This document shows positions 45,100-52,866 of a stretch of 64,000 nucleotides of DNA, piece after piece (within the stretch, counting starts at the first letter, position 1; each line of letters starts with the position of its first letter). The notes below the pieces were generated by a model. That model had not been told where the DNA came from. It saw only the letters and a program-made list of their open reading frames with translations, and did not search any database. Source of the stretch: Gaiellasilicea sp963745775 (lineage in GTDB: Bacteria; Actinomycetota; Thermoleophilia; Gaiellales; Gaiellaceae); the NCBI GenBank assembly GCA_963745775.1, contig CAVUYY010000011.1, forward strand, positions 124,001 to 188,000, given 5' to 3'. The position numbers and the translations under genes were made by a program.

Positions 45100-45363
45100 T
45101 CAATCCCCCGACCCGGAGAGGCCGAGGCTCTGTGCGAGAGGGTCGTCACCCGTCAAGCTCCGATATGCGATCGGAATCTGCCGTCGCCGCGGCACTCCCA
45201 GCTTCTGGCGAAGAACGTCGCAATGCGCCTTGACCGTCCGAGGGGAGATGCCGAGCCGCTGCCCGACTTCGTCGTTCGAGCAGCCTGCGGCGATCAGCAC
45301 GATCACCTCGCGCTGGCGTTCGGTGATCGACAGGTGCCTCTCAGCCATCGTATTTGTCACCAT
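45100..45363 (-). CDS. Small LuxR-type DNA-binding protein (87 aa)
   Basis: Little more than a LuxR/GerE helix-turn-helix: LSITERQREVIVLIAAGCSN, EVGQRLGISPRTVKAHCDVL, RQKLGVPRRRQIPIAYRSLT. No sensor part. The start may be ATG 45363 or the second ATG at 45348 (MAERHLSIT). It ends at a strong terminator hairpin and lies upstream of the MalT-like gene, reading in the same direction. A role as a partner or brake of the larger LuxR protein is possible but only a guess. Confidence 0.78.
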   Translation of the reverse strand: MVTNTMAERHLSITERQREVIVLIAAGCSNDEVGQRLGISPRTVKAHCDVLRQKLGVPRRRQIPIAYRSLTGDDPLAQSLGLSGSGD

Positions 45364-45507
45364 TCGCGAAAGCTAAGGCCCAGGTTCGAAAGTTGACATT
45401 CGCCAGAAGGTGTATTCGCGGTCGTAATGGTGTAGAAGGCGCGTTCGGATCAACGCTCTGTGCGGACAAGAGCTTCGCGCTCGACGTCCGTGTGCGAGGA
45501 TCGAGGC

Positions 45508-46857
45508 ATGGGGCGCGAGTTCGACGCCGTCGTTCTCGGTGCCGGGCCCGCTGGTGAAGTCGTAGCGGGCAGGCTGGGTGCTGCCGGCCTCGACGTAGCT
45601 CTCGTCGAGACACATCTTGTGGGCGGCGAATGCTCGTACTACGCGTGTATGCCGTCGAAGGCGTTGCTGCGCCCCGCCGAGCTGGCGGCGGAGGTCTCGC
45701 GAGTTCCGGGACTGACCGTCACCAAGCTGGATGTGTCAGCTGTGCTCGCGCGACGCGATGAGGTCATTCACCATCTCGACGACTCGTCCCAGCTGCCGTG
45801 GCTCGAAGAACGAAACGTCACGGTCGTTCGAGGCACCGGCCGACTCGACGGTGCGCGCAGAATTCGAGTGGGCGAAGAGGTGTTGATCGCTCGCAAGGCG
45901 GTCATCGTCGCCACCGGCAGCACGCCCGCGCTTCCACCCATTCCCGGACTCGCCGAGGCACGGCATTGGACGAATCGCGAGGCCACGAACGCGGCGAGCG
46001 TGCCGGTCCGCCTCGTGATCCTCGGCGGAGGCGTCGTCGGGGTCGAGCTCGCCCAGGCATGGGCGTCCCTCGGCTCGGAAGTGACTGTCGTGGAGGGCAC
46101 GCGCTTGATCGCCCGTGAGGAGCCGTTTGCCTCCGAGCAGGTCGAGTCCGCGCTGCGCTCGGCAGGTGTCGATGTCCGAACTGGGTCGAGAGCAGTCTCC
46201 GTGACGCGGAACGGCGAGGTGACGATCGAGCTCGAGGACGGCTCGACAGCGCGCGGCTCCGAGCTGCTCGTTGCGGTCGGGCGAAAGCCTGCGACGCAGG
46301 ACATCGGACTCGAGACGATCGGGCTCGAACCGGGAGAAGCGATCGAGGTCGGTGGCGACCTCAGGTCGACGGCACACGACTGGTTGTATGCGATCGGCGA
46401 TGTCAATGGCCGCTCGCTTCTCACGCACATGGGCAAGTACCAAGGGCGACTCGCGGCCGACGCGATCCTCGGTAAGTCGGTCGAACTCCGCTCGGACGGC
46501 GCTCTCTCTCCTCGCGTGATCTTCACCGAGCCACAGGTTGCTGCCGTCGGTCATACGCTTGCGGGGGCGCGCGAGGCCGGGCTGAACGTGCGCGCCGTCG
46601 ACGTCGGTACGAACGAGAATGCCGGGGGAAGCTTCGTCGGCCGGAACGCGGTGGGGACTGCTCGGCTCGTGGTCGACGAGGATCGACGGGTGATCGTCGG
46701 CGCCACCTTTACCGGCCCTTCGGTCGCCGGTGCCCTCCACGCCGCCACCATCGCTGTCGTAGCGGAGGTTCCGCTCGCAATCCTGTGGCATGCGGTGCCG
46801 GCGTTCCCGACGCGAAGCGAGCTCTGGCTGCGACTGCTCGAGAAGTACGGGCTCTAG
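45508..46857 (+). CDS. Pyridine nucleotide-disulfide oxidoreductase (Lpd/mercuric reductase-like)
   Basis: A FAD flavoprotein with FAD motif VVLGAGPAGEVVAGRLGAAG, redox-active Cys42 and Cys47 in GGECSYYACMPSKAL, ATG region VIVATGSTPALPP, NAD(P) motif LVILGGGVVGVELAQAWASL and the second FAD motif YAIGDVNGRS. 449 residues. At the C-terminus the usual His-Pro-Thr-x-Ser-Glu of lipoamide dehydrogenase is FPTRSE, with Phe in place of the His, so classical lipoamide chemistry is doubtful. No 2-oxoacid dehydrogenase genes lie nearby; a disulfide or quinone reductase is as likely. ATG 45508 is preferred, with GAGGATCGAGG upstream. Confidence 0.88.
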   Translation: MGREFDAVVLGAGPAGEVVAGRLGAAGLDVALVETHLVGGECSYYACMPSKALLRPAELAAEVSRVPGLTVTKLDVSAVLARRDEVIHHLDDSSQLPWLEERNVTVVRGTGRLDGARRIRVGEEVLIARKAVIVATGSTPALPPIPGLAEARHWTNREATNAASVPVRLVILGGGVVGVELAQAWASLGSEVTVVEGTRLIAREEPFASEQVESALRSAGVDVRTGSRAVSVTRNGEVTIELEDGSTARGSELLVAVGRKPATQDIGLETIGLEPGEAIEVGGDLRSTAHDWLYAIGDVNGRSLLTHMGKYQGRLAADAILGKSVELRSDGALSPRVIFTEPQVAAVGHTLAGAREAGLNVRAVDVGTNENAGGSFVGRNAVGTARLVVDEDRRVIVGATFTGPSVAGALHAATIAVVAEVPLAILWHAVPAFPTRSELWLRLLEKYGL

Positions 46858-46900
46858 CGGCCCGCACGCCGTGGTTCGGGACGCGTTCGGGCTTCGCCAA

Positions 46901-46972
46901 CGTGTCCGAGCGATGGTTCCTTGGACACGTCACGATGGGACACGGCTTAGGGACTGTCCCTCGGACACGTCC
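46901..46972. repeat. REP-like palindrome doublet, locus 2
   Basis: Unit a: arms CGTGTCC (46901-46907) and GGACACG (46923-46929) with a diverged middle. Unit b: 46938-46972, core TTAGGGA-CTG-TCCCTCGG with outer arms pairing GGACACG and CGTGTCC-like ends. It lies in the 159-base gap between two genes reading rightwards, which otherwise shows nothing. Confidence 0.82.
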
Positions 46973-47016
46973 GATCGGGGCAGCCGCGTTCGGCTCGCTG
47001 CGCGCATGATGTGGGT

Positions 47017-48187
47017 GTGCCCGAGCTCCACGAGCTTCTCCAGCGGCTCTTCGACGACGAACGGCTGACTCGCGCGGTGCTCTCGAAGCCGCGAGGCGCA
47101 GATAGCGGCTGCACGGATCGTCATCGAGCCAGTCGACCTACGCGGGGCGGCGGCATATCGCTTCACGAGCCACCTTGCTGACCGAGCGACTCATCGCAAC
47201 CTGCCCCCAGGGGCGGCACGCGAGCGCCTGGAGCAGCTTCTCGTGGACTATCGGCAGGCCCTGCTTCAGAGCCCCGAGGCCGATTGGCAGGTTCTCGGAG
47301 CGAAGGTGCTCCGCCGTCCGCCGACTCGGCCGGTTTCGAATCGTCTCCACGACCGCAGCAAGCGGTACATCCTCGAGGAGGGGACGCCCATCCCGTTCCT
47401 CGTCGAGCTGGGCGTGATGACACCGGCGGGACAGGTGCGCAAGAGTCGCTATGACAAGTTCCGCCAGGTGAACCGCTTCCTCGAGCTCGTGAGCGACATC
47501 GTGCCGTCGCTTCCCGCTCGTGGAACGCTACGGATCGTCGATTTTGGTTGCGGCAAGTCGTATCTCACGTTCGCGCTGCATCACCTTCTGACGCACGTGC
47601 ACGCGCGTGAGGTGGAGCTCGTCGGACTCGATCTCAAGCGTGACGTGATCGAGTCGTGCACAGGGTTGGCCGACCGCCTGGGTGTTGCGGGACTGCGATT
47701 TCAGGTCGGTGACATCGAGAGCTTCCACGCGGCCGAGAACGTGAACCTCGTGGTCAGCCTGCACGCGTGCGATACCGCAACCGACGCAGCGCTGGCCCAG
47801 GCGCTCAGGTGGGATGCCGAGGTCATCCTCGCGGTTCCGTGCTGCCACAAGGAGGCCTATGGCCAGATCCGGAGCGATGTTCTTCAGCCGCTGTTGCGGC
47901 ACGGCCTGGCCAAGGATCGATTCGCCGCACTTCTGACCGACACGCTGCGCGCGCAGCTGCTCGAGCTCGCCGGGTATCGCACGCAGCTCGTCGAGTTCGT
48001 CGACCTCGAGCACACGCCGAAGAATGTGCTCATCCGTGCCGTACGAGGTCGCCGAGCCGGTCCGGAAGCCAGAGTGCTCTACGAGAGGCTTCGCGACTCA
48101 TTTGGTCTCGATCCTGCACTCGAACGGCTGATCACGACGCCGTCGCCGGTCGGAGAGCCAGCCTCGCAGCTAGCGTCCTCGGGGTGA
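47017..48187 (+). CDS. SAM-dependent methyltransferase (Methyltransf_32-like), one frameshift
   Basis: Begins at GTG 47017 with PELHELLQRLFDDERLTRAV; after a frame change near 47105 it continues IVIEPVDLRGAAAYRFTSHL. The core reads ILEEGTPIPFLVELGVMTPA, then the SAM-binding LRIVDFGCGKSYLTFALHHL, LVGLDLKRDVIESC, VSLHACDTATDAAL and ILAVPCCHKEAYGQI. About 390 residues. The HACDTATD and PCCH motifs mark a methyltransferase family often annotated as RNA or general methyltransferase; the substrate is unknown. It overlaps the next gene by 4 bases. One of only two frameshifted genes right of 29.5 kb. Confidence 0.85.
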
Positions 48188-49218
48188 CCGTTGCAATCTC
48201 TGGCGGGGCCGGGTTCCTCGGTCTCCATCTAACGCGGCATCTTCTCGATGCCGGCGAGCACGTTCGACTACTCGATCTCGTCCCGCTCGACAGCCCCGAG
48301 CTCGAGATCGCCGTTGAGCAGATCCGCGGCGACGTGCGCGATCCCCTAGCGGTGCGCCGGCTCGTCCGAGGCGCGGAGGTCGTCGTGCATGCGGCGGCGG
48401 CGCTTCCGATCCAGGCTTCCCGCGAATCGATCTTCTCGATCAATGTCGACGGGGCGGCCAATGTGCTTGCGGCCGCACTCGGGGCCGGGGTACGACGCGT
48501 CGTCTTGATCTCATCGACGGCCGTCTACGGCATCCCGAATCGACACCCGATCGTCGAGAACGATCCACTTGTCGGAGTTGGTTGGTACGGCGAGTCGAAG
48601 ATCAGGGCCGAGCGGATCTGCCGGGAGTTCGAGGCTCGGGGGCTGGACGTCGTGATCGTGAGACCGAAGACATTCGTCGGACCTGAAAGGCTCGGCGTCT
48701 TCGAGATCCTGTTCGATTGGCTCCTCGAGGGCCGACGCATCTACACGCTCGGCCCAGGCGACAACCGCTACCAGCTTCTCGCAGTAGAGGATCTCGTTGA
48801 CGCGATCGCCAAGGCGTCTCGTGCCCCCGACGTCGCCGGCCAGGCCTTCAACATCGGTGCCAAGGACTTCGGCACCGTTCGCGAAGACCTGCAGGCGCTC
48901 GTCGATCACGCTGGATCGAGTTCGCGGCTGACGCCCGTCCCGATCCGGGTGGCGGAGCTCGTGCTGCGGGCTCTCGAGCTTCTCCGGGTTTCGCCGCTCG
49001 CCGAGTGGCACTACAAGACGGCGCACAAGGATTCGTTTGTCTCCATCGAGAAGGCGGAGCGGCTGCTCGGCTGGCAACCGACGTTCTCGAATGCGCAGAC
49101 ATTGATCGACACGTACGACTGGTATCTCGCCAACCGCGACCAGTTGGGTGCAGCCGGAACGACCCACCGCGTGCCTTGGAACCAGCAGGCGCTGAGACTC
49201 CTGAAACGGCTGAGTTGA
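48184..49218 (+). CDS. NAD-dependent epimerase/dehydratase (extended SDR)
   Basis: A Rossmann enzyme acting on a nucleotide sugar or similar substrate. NAD motif AISGGAGFLGLHLTRHLLDA, catalytic Ser/Thr in VVLISSTAVYGIP, Tyr-x3-Lys in VGWYGESKIRAERI, and LLAVEDLVDAIAKAS before the substrate region. 344 residues. The GTG start overlaps the methyltransferase stop. The C-terminal part (SFVSIEKAERLLGWQPTFSN) is typical of UDP-glucose 4-epimerase relatives. Its 3' end is convergent with the RAYT gene, whose open frame runs on through it in antisense. Confidence 0.87.
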   Translation: MTVAISGGAGFLGLHLTRHLLDAGEHVRLLDLVPLDSPELEIAVEQIRGDVRDPLAVRRLVRGAEVVVHAAAALPIQASRESIFSINVDGAANVLAAALGAGVRRVVLISSTAVYGIPNRHPIVENDPLVGVGWYGESKIRAERICREFEARGLDVVIVRPKTFVGPERLGVFEILFDWLLEGRRIYTLGPGDNRYQLLAVEDLVDAIAKASRAPDVAGQAFNIGAKDFGTVREDLQALVDHAGSSSRLTPVPIRVAELVLRALELLRVSPLAEWHYKTAHKDSFVSIEKAERLLGWQPTFSNAQTLIDTYDWYLANRDQLGAAGTTHRVPWNQQALRLLKRLS

Positions 49219-49642
49219 CGCCGAGCGCTCGCCCGACCCAGCGCCAAGCGCGCAACCCGGCGCGAAAGGGGTTGTCGAGCACGTACGCGAGCGTGTTCTC
49301 GAAATGGTGGTCGCGATCGAGGACCCAGGCTGCGAAGCGACCCTGGAAGAGATGGCCGACGCGGTCGTGCCGACGGTTGAAGCGCATTGCATACAGCCCG
49401 TTCAGCCGCTGCATTCCTTCCGAAAGCCGCGGCTGAGTCGTTCGGACGACGAGGTGGAAGTGGTTCGGCATCAGAGCCCAGGCGAGCACGTCCCAGTCGA
49501 AGCGCGCTGCAACCTCTCGAAGCTGAGACTCCCACCAGTCGCAGTCGAGAGGGTCGCGGACGATCGCGCATCTTGCTACGCCGCGGGTCGTGACGTGATA
49601 CACGGCGGGGGTCGGCAGCTCGGAGCGTCGTCGTCGGGGCAT
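48848..49642 (-). CDS. REP-associated tyrosine transposase (RAYT, Y1_Tnp)
   Basis: A single-domain HUH transposase of the IS200-like RAYT class. The N-terminus PAVYHVTTRGVARCAIV is the standard start (YHVTxRG), LMPNHFHLVVRT holds the HUH pair H61/H63, RHDRVGHLFQGRFAAWVLDR is the RVGHLFQGR signature, and Tyr120 in LAYVLDNPFRAGL is at the expected place for the catalytic Tyr. Conserved sequence ends near residue 142 (about 49217), exactly at the end of the convergent epimerase; beyond that the frame is antisense to the epimerase and probably not natural. A palindromic repeat of the window's main family starts 75 bases upstream. Confidence 0.88.
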   Translation of the reverse strand: MPRRRRSELPTPAVYHVTTRGVARCAIVRDPLDCDWWESQLREVAARFDWDVLAWALMPNHFHLVVRTTQPRLSEGMQRLNGLYAMRFNRRHDRVGHLFQGRFAAWVLDRDHHFENTLAYVLDNPFRAGLRAWRWVGRALGVNSAVSGVSAPAGSKARGGSFRLHPTGRGWRDTSRTCRSMSAHSRTSVASRAAAPPSRWRQTNPCAPSCSATRRAAKPGEAREPAARAPPPGSGRASAANSIQRDRRAPAGLRERCRSPWHRC

Positions 49643-49717
49643 CCGAAACGACGGTAGCCGGCTGGGACGGCGCTCAGACCGGTCGGCCGAGATTGTTGCG
49701 AAGTTGACACATTCGGC

Positions 49718-49746
49718 CGTGCCCGAGGGACAGTCCCTCGGACATG
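49718..49746. repeat. REP-like palindrome, locus 3, next to the RAYT gene
   Basis: Arms 49718-49730 (ending CCGAGGGA) and 49734-49746 (TCCCTCGGACATG) around loop CAG, with one mismatch. A half unit (GACACATTCGGCCG) lies just before it at 49706-49719. It sits between the divergent RAYT and kynureninase-like genes, the only divergent location of the family here. Confidence 0.85.
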
Positions 49747-49787
49747 GTCTGAGCAGACGGGGCGCGTTCGGCGCGACTAGGCTGCCG

Positions 49788-50945
49788 GTGGTGCGCGCGT
49801 TGCTCGACTACCGATCCGAGTTCCCGATCCTCGAGCACACCACCTACCTGATCAACCATTCGCTTGGGGCAATGCCCGCGAAGGTCGAGGATCGCGTCGC
49901 CGAGTACGCCCGCACGTGGCGTGAGCGTGGAATCCGCGCCTGGGCCGAGGGTTGGTGGGAGCTGCCCATGACGGTCGGAGATCAGATCGGCCGGATCGTC
50001 GGGGCACCGCCCGACTCGACCGTCATGCACCAGAACGTGGCCGTCGCGGAGGCGATCGTCCTTTCCTGCTTCCGACCGATCGGAAGCCGCAACAAGGTGG
50101 TCTACGAGCGCGCCAACTTCCCATCCGTTCGCTATCTCTACGAGGGGCAGCCCGATCTGGACGTGGTCGTCTGCGAGGACGACTGCGCGATCGTCGACGC
50201 CATCGACGAGAGCACGCTTCTCGTCCCGATCAGTCACGTTCTCTTCAAGTCCGGGGAGATCCAAGATGTAGCGGCGATAACCGAGCGCGCTCACGCGATG
50301 GGCGCATACGTCATCCTCGACGCGTACCAGTCAGCGGGAATCGTTCCGCTCGACGTCACGGCACTGAACGTCGACTTCGCCGTGGGCGGTTCCGTCAAGT
50401 GGCTCTGCGGCGGCCCCGGCAACGGCTGGCTTTACGTACGGCCAGATCTCGCGGATGTGCTCGAGCCGACCTTGACCGGATGGCAAGCGCACGCGTCGCC
50501 CTTCGCCTTTGAGGAGGAGATGCGGTACGCCGCGGGTGCCGCGCGGTTCCTGACCGGAACGCCCAATGTGCCGGCGCTGTACGCGGCGACGGCGGGGTAC
50601 GACTTGATCGAGCAGATCGGGGTCGAGCGGATCAGACAGAACTCGCTACGTCAGACCGATCGTCTGGTCGCGCTGGCCGACGAAGCCGGATTCGAGGTGA
50701 GAAGTCCGCGCGATCCTGATCGGCGTGGCGGCACCGTCACGGTTCACGTCAGCGATTTTGCCGCCGTGCACAGAGAGTTGGCTGAGCGGCAGATCCTCTG
50801 CGATTTTCGGCCCGACGCGGGGATTCGAATCGGCCCGCATTACTTCACTTCGGACGACGAGCTCGAGTTCGTGATCGCGGAGATTGCCGAGATCCTGCAA
50901 TCCAGAGCCTACGAACGTCATCTGGGCGCCGCCGCGCTTCACTGA
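49788..50945 (+). CDS. Class V aminotransferase/kynureninase-like PLP enzyme
   Basis: A fold type I PLP enzyme. ILEHTTYLINHSLGAMPAKV is the kynureninase/NifS-type N-terminus, LFKSGEIQDVAAITERAHAM and VILDAYQSAGIVPLDVTALN carry the PLP-binding Asp, and VDFAVGGSVKWLCGGPGNGW has the Schiff-base Lys. About 385 residues. GTG 49788 (or the next GTG, 49791) is chosen: an upstream ATG at 49704 would translate the palindromic repeat. It may act on kynurenine or a cysteine-like substrate. The cyclodeaminase gene starts one base after its stop. Confidence 0.83.
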   Translation: MVRALLDYRSEFPILEHTTYLINHSLGAMPAKVEDRVAEYARTWRERGIRAWAEGWWELPMTVGDQIGRIVGAPPDSTVMHQNVAVAEAIVLSCFRPIGSRNKVVYERANFPSVRYLYEGQPDLDVVVCEDDCAIVDAIDESTLLVPISHVLFKSGEIQDVAAITERAHAMGAYVILDAYQSAGIVPLDVTALNVDFAVGGSVKWLCGGPGNGWLYVRPDLADVLEPTLTGWQAHASPFAFEEEMRYAAGAARFLTGTPNVPALYAATAGYDLIEQIGVERIRQNSLRQTDRLVALADEAGFEVRSPRDPDRRGGTVTVHVSDFAAVHRELAERQILCDFRPDAGIRIGPHYFTSDDELEFVIAEIAEILQSRAYERHLGAAALH

Positions 50946-50946
50946 G

Positions 50947-51489
50947 ATGGAGCCGCTGTCTCTGCTCGAGCTCCGCGTGAGAGAGCTCCTCGATGCAGTC
51001 CCCGCTCGCACGCCGGCTCCGGGGGGAGGGTCGGTCGCCGCGATCGCGGCTGCACTTGCAGCCGGATTGACGACGATGGCGGCTCGCTTCGCACCGGAGG
51101 AGTGGGAGCGTCGGGCGGAGATCATCGGTCGAGCCGAAGAGCTACGGGCGCGGATCGAGCCACTTGCAGATCGGGACGCAGCCGCTTACGGCGCATTCCT
51201 CTCCGAACGCACGAAGGCGACCCTCGACCGGATCGTGGCGATTCCGTACGAGCTCGTCGAGCACTCGGCTGAGCTTGCCCGCCTGGCGGCACTCGTCGCT
51301 GTCGAAGGCAATCCGAGCGTTCGCGGCGACGCCGCCGCCGGAGCCGAGCTCGCGGCTGCGGCAGCGAGCATCGGTGCCCGCCTTGTCGCGATCAACGCGA
51401 GCCAAGGAGATCCCCGGATCGCACGTACACGCGAACTGGCCGACGAGGCCAGGAACGCAGCTGCTGCGGCGGGCGACGCTGACCTCTAG
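50947..51489 (+). CDS. Cyclodeaminase/cyclohydrolase (FTCD C-terminal/FchA family)
   Basis: Small all-helical folate enzyme (PF04961-type): converts 5-formimino-THF or 5,10-methenyl-THF. The signature TPAPGGGSVAAIAAALAAGL is intact, and GNPSVRGDAAAGAELAAAAA follows. 180 residues with no formiminotransferase domain. With fhs at 11.1 kb it could supply one-carbon units, but the two genes are 39 kb apart. Tightly spaced behind the kynureninase-like gene. A palindromic doublet lies after its stop. Confidence 0.88.
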   Translation: MEPLSLLELRVRELLDAVPARTPAPGGGSVAAIAAALAAGLTTMAARFAPEEWERRAEIIGRAEELRARIEPLADRDAAAYGAFLSERTKATLDRIVAIPYELVEHSAELARLAALVAVEGNPSVRGDAAAGAELAAAAASIGARLVAINASQGDPRIARTRELADEARNAAAAAGDADL

Positions 51490-51500
51490 TCTCGTGCAGG

Positions 51501-51583
51501 CACGTCCGAGGGACTGTCCCTGGGTCACGGCTCGGCGGGACATGCCTCGATCGGACACGTCCTAGGGCCTGTCCCTGGGACAC
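51501..51583. repeat. REP-like palindrome doublet, locus 4
   Basis: Unit a at 51501-51529 (core CGAGGGA-CTG-TCCCTGGG). Unit b at about 51557-51583 (core CCTAGGG-CCT-GTCCCTGGG). They are about 27 bases apart, in the gap between the convergent cyclodeaminase and IF-1 genes, where they may also end transcription from both sides. Confidence 0.85.
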
Positions 51584-51619
51584 GGCCGTTTCGGCCACCG
51601 CGCTGACAGAACGCGTGGG

Positions 51620-51841
51620 CTACCGGTGGCGGTAGACGATCCGGCCGCGCGTCAGGTCGTACGGGGAGAGCTCGACCTTGATCCGATCGCCCGGGAAAAC
51701 CTTGATCCGATAGCGCCGCATCTTCCCGGCGGTGTAGCCGAGGGTCTCGTGGCCGTTGTCGAGCGCGATGCGGAACATGCCGCTACGGAAGGCCTCGATC
51801 ACCTCGCCCTCCAGCTCGATCTTCTCTTCCTTTTCGGCCAC
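51620..51841 (-). CDS. infA: Translation initiation factor IF-1
   Basis: OB-fold factor that binds the ribosomal A site. IELEGEVIEAFRSGMFRIAL, then NGHETLGYTAGKMRRYRIKV and VELSPYDLTRGRIVYRHR cover the whole protein, 73 residues. TAGKMRRYRIKVFPGD differs from the common AHISGKMR version, so it may be a second, variant copy. infA normally lies among ribosomal protein genes; here it stands beside a cold-shock gene. GTG 51841 is preferred because GGGAG is then 5 bases upstream; GTG 51847 is too close to it. Confidence 0.92.
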   Translation of the reverse strand: MAEKEEKIELEGEVIEAFRSGMFRIALDNGHETLGYTAGKMRRYRIKVFPGDRIKVELSPYDLTRGRIVYRHR

Positions 51842-51918
51842 AGCCACTCCCTTTGTTTGCTTCGAGCGTGTGCGCGATGGGCACCCGCGCGTGCGGATGC
51901 CCATCAAACGCGGACGAA

Positions 51919-52125
51919 CTAGGCGACCGGGCTGACGTTGAACGCCTCCGGGCCCTTTGCACCTTCGCGGGACTCGAACTCGACCTTCGCACCCTCCGAG
52001 AGGGACTTGAAGCCCTCGCCGCCGATGCCGCTGTGATGCACGAAGAGATCCTTGCCGCCGTCCTCCGGCGAGATGAAGCCGTAGCCCTTCGCGTCGTCGA
52101 ACCACTTAACGGTTCCTGTTGCCAT
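51919..52125 (-). CDS. Cold-shock protein (CspA family)
   Basis: Single OB-fold RNA chaperone of 68 residues: GTVKWFDDAKGYGFISPEDG with RNP1 (KGYGFI), DLFVHHSGIG (RNP2-like VHHS) and KVEFESREGAKGPEAFNVSP. Complete and standard. AGGAGGTG (52133-52140) stands 7 bases before the ATG, one of the strongest ribosome binding sites in the window. Its leader contains a small stem (GGTGC/GCACC near 52166-52179). It reads towards infA, 77 bases away, and the two may be co-expressed. Confidence 0.95.
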   Translation of the reverse strand: MATGTVKWFDDAKGYGFISPEDGGKDLFVHHSGIGGEGFKSLSEGAKVEFESREGAKGPEAFNVSPVA

Positions 52126-52195
52126 AGAAAAACACCTCCTTACCCATGTGCCACGAACGGGTAGAAGGTGCTTGGCACCCTTGTACGCGCTCTGG

Positions 52196-52856
52196 TTATC
52201 GCCCGGAGTGTAGCGGCATCGGATCGGCTTCGCCGAGCGCGAGCTGGCGCAATCGGTGGGCGAAGACGGGCGCGCTCGGCTCGTCCTCGTGCCGAAAGTA
52301 CGCGAAGATCTCGACGCCGTCCTCGAGCAGCGGCCGCAGTCGAGCCGCGAGCTCGCGAAGCGCCTGTTCGTCGTAGGGAGGATGGCGAAAGCGGAGGTAG
52401 CGGAACGGCGCTTCGGCGTCCCAGTCGTCGACGCGGACGGCGGGAGCGACATCGGCGCCCGCCCAGCTCGCGTGGCGGAAGTCGAAGGCCAGCCGGAGGT
52501 CGGTCGAGCCGAGCAGAAGCTCGAGCAGCCCGTCGTCGCGCGGCGTCTCGATCACCGCGCGAACCGGGCCGAGCCGCTCACCGAGTCGGTGGACACGTTC
52601 CTCGAAGGTGGCGATCGAGCGGAGAGCGCGCTGTGGCAGCTTGACCGCGAAGCGAAAGCGAGCGGGCGTCTGCCCCGCCCAGCGAGCGAACTGCTCCTCT
52701 GACGGGGAGCCGATACCCCGTGGTGTTCAGCTCGACCGAAGGCAGGCGCTCGGCATAGAAGCGCAGGAACTCGTCATTCGGAGTTCCTGCCGGGTAGAAG
52801 CCTGGGCGCCAGCTGGGATACGACCATCCTGACGTTCCGACCGATAGGCGGTCCAC
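52196..52856 (-). CDS. DUF72 family protein, one frameshift
   Basis: TIM-barrel-like DUF72 (YecE) protein of unknown activity. SVGTSGWSYPSWRPGFYPAG is the family start, AERLPSVELNTTGYRLP follows. After a frame change near 52705 the rest reads ARFRFAVKLPQRALRSIATF, RLAFDFRHASWAG and YFRHEDEPSAPVFAHRL. About 220 residues. The GTG at 52856 is the latest sensible start, leaving only 10 bases to the divergent thyX start; ATG 52868 is an alternative that overlaps thyX. The other frameshifted gene right of 29.5 kb. Confidence 0.82.
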
Positions 52857-52866
52857 AATGGAGCCC

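Noticed and set aside
49704..49787. Upstream ATG that would extend the kynureninase-like protein by 28 residues
   Set aside because: The extension translates the palindromic repeat (HSAVPEGQSLGHG), has no family similarity, and GTG 49788 gives the natural N-terminus.
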